This document shows positions 5,891-6,534 of a DNA stretch of 6,534 bases, piece after piece. Below the pieces are notes generated by a model. The model searched no databases and was not told where the DNA came from. It saw only the letters and a program-made list of their open reading frames with translations. Each line of letters begins with the position of its first letter. Positions within the stretch are counted from its first letter, which is position 1. The DNA lies in contig JACCRA010000694.1 of assembly GCA_013813825.1 (NCBI GenBank), forward strand, positions 1-6,534, in the 5' to 3' direction. The DNA is from Pyrinomonadaceae bacterium. GTDB lineage: Bacteria > Acidobacteriota > Blastocatellia > Pyrinomonadales > Pyrinomonadaceae. A program made the position numbers and the translations under genes.

Positions 5891-5921
5891 TCCGTTGGTA
5901 TGCAAAAAAAGGAGAAATGAG

Positions 5922-6534
5922 ATGGCTGAACAACATGCCGACGCCAAAGCGCTCAAATTGGCGAAAGAGTTAAAGAACACGCACAACTGGAAACACCTCG
6001 CACGCTGGCATGGGCTTGGTTATTACGAGTTACAGACGGAAGACACAGGCGATGTGCCCGTCCGTTTGTTCCTCACCAAGACGCTCTTGAACGACGCTGA
6101 GGATATTCTTTATCGCCAGATCGTTAACGCCACGCGCTTCCCCGGCGTTCGCATGGTCGTCATTACGCCCGACACCCACTACGGCTACGGCGTCCCCGTC
6201 GGCTGCGTCCTCATCACCGACGCCGACGCGGGCGCGGTTGCGATGGGGCCGGTCGGCTACGACATCGGCTGCTTCACGGCGGACACGCTCGTCCCGACGG
6301 CCGACGGTAACTCATACCCGATTGGCGAATTGGCGGAGCGCGGCGGGGATGTTTTCGTCTATGCGATTTCACCCGATCAGAAGATCGTCATCGCGGAAGC
6401 CTCCGCCAAGCGGACTCGCACGAACGCGCCGCTCGTTAAAGTGACGCTCGACAACGGCCGGGAGATTCTCTGCACGCCCGATCACGAGTTCATGCTCCGC
6501 GATGGCAGTTACCGGCAGGCACATGAGTTAACGC
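5922..6534 (+). CDS. rtcB: RNA-splicing ligase RtcB, intein-containing, 3' end cut by window
   Basis: RtcB joins RNA ends bearing 2',3'-cyclic phosphate or 3'-phosphate to 5'-hydroxyl ends, using GTP and Mn2+ (tRNA splicing and RNA repair; cytoplasm). The visible 204 codons begin with an RtcB N-terminal region (1-116). TPDTHYGYGVPVGCVLIT (82-99) matches the family's PDxHxGYGxPxG motif. GPVGYDIG (109-116) leads to C117, at the place of the family's DxxC metal-binding and catalytic motif (D114). After that the sequence turns into an intein (C117 onward) rather than continuing CGM-type RtcB sequence. The ATG at 5922 has a good Shine-Dalgarno (AAAGGAG, 5908-5914, seven bases upstream). The gene lies downstream of a terminator and probably has its own promoter, though I see no convincing one. 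No frameshift or stop occurs up to the edge. Confidence 0.93.
   Translation, partial: MAEQHADAKALKLAKELKNTHNWKHLARWHGLGYYELQTEDTGDVPVRLFLTKTLLNDAEDILYRQIVNATRFPGVRMVVITPDTHYGYGVPVGCVLITDADAGAVAMGPVGYDIGCFTADTLVPTADGNSYPIGELAERGGDVFVYAISPDQKIVIAEASAKRTRTNAPLVKVTLDNGREILCTPDHEFMLRDGSYRQAHELT
6270..6534 (+). other. intein in RtcB, N-terminal part (blocks A and B)
   Basis: The RtcB frame changes at codon 117 (TGC 6270-6272) into a typical Hint/intein start: CFTADTLVPTADG (block A, 117-129), then a region with YPIGEL. Block B follows: VKVTLDNG, CTPDHEFMLRDG and YRQAHEL, with the conserved TxxH as T185-P-D-H188. Cys117 is the expected first intein residue (acyl-shift nucleophile) and H188 the block-B catalytic His. 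In RtcB the residue needed at this exact place is Cys, so the +1 residue of the downstream extein should be the ligase's catalytic cysteine. Only 88 intein residues are in view. The endonuclease region, if any, and the C-terminal His-Asn junction lie past the right edge. Base composition looks like that of the host gene, suggesting long residence. Confidence 0.9.

Noticed and set aside
5874..5901. Possible rtcB promoter (TTGTGG ... TGGTAT)
   Set aside because: Both hexamers match the consensus poorly, and the -35 would lie inside the terminator stem. A promoter must exist somewhere, but this one is not convincing.
5162..5986. Minus-strand open frame of 274 codons opposite aroK and the aroK-rtcB gap
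   Set aside because: It is antisense to intact shikimate kinase, runs through the terminator hairpin and has no recognisable domain.

Overview
The window is GC-rich bacterial DNA with tightly packed genes. It holds four genes on the minus strand (about 185-3652), a divergent intergenic region (3653-3944), and three genes on the plus strand (3945 to the right edge). The set of a partner-switching anti-sigma pair, a secreted TPR protein of unknown family, stand-alone aroA-aroK and an RtcB with an intein, together with abundant intergenic heptamer repeats, would fit a member of the Acidobacteriota (Blastocatellia-like). That placement is an inference from general character, not from a marker gene.

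Layout. 1-184: a possible C-terminal end of a plus-strand gene, then an inverted pair of 7-base repeat arrays. 185-2113 (-): exported TPR protein. 2191-2718 (-): DUF2062 membrane protein. 2782-3129 (-): STAS-domain anti-sigma-factor antagonist. 3239-3652 (-): RsbW-like GHKL anti-sigma kinase, with a sigma-70-like promoter just upstream. 3653-3944: divergent region with a 29-bp perfect inverted repeat built of heptamers. 3945-5294 (+): EPSP synthase (aroA). 5291-5809 (+): shikimate kinase, overlapping aroA by ATGA. 5817-5890: strong hairpin plus T-run, a terminator. 5922-6534 (+): 5' part of rtcB, interrupted after codon 116 by the start of an intein; the gene runs off the right edge.

How the genes work together. 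The kinase and STAS protein are the two halves of a partner-switching switch (an RsbW/SpoIIAB-like kinase and an RsbV/SpoIIAA-like antagonist); no sigma factor lies in the window. aroA and aroK encode steps of the shikimate pathway (shikimate to shikimate-3-phosphate, then to EPSP) and are translationally coupled. RtcB is an RNA ligase with its own ribosome-binding site after the terminator, so it is probably a separate transcription unit.

Two things stand out. First, an intein is inserted exactly before the catalytic, metal-binding cysteine of RtcB, so the ligase should be inactive until the intein splices out. Second, nearly every intergenic gap is filled by facing arrays of a 7-bp repeat. 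The heptamer differs from gap to gap, but it always contains TGA on one strand, and the two arms are reverse complements. Several arrays begin at or within a few bases of the preceding gene's stop codon. I cannot name a described element that matches this and regard it as the most likely undescribed structure here.
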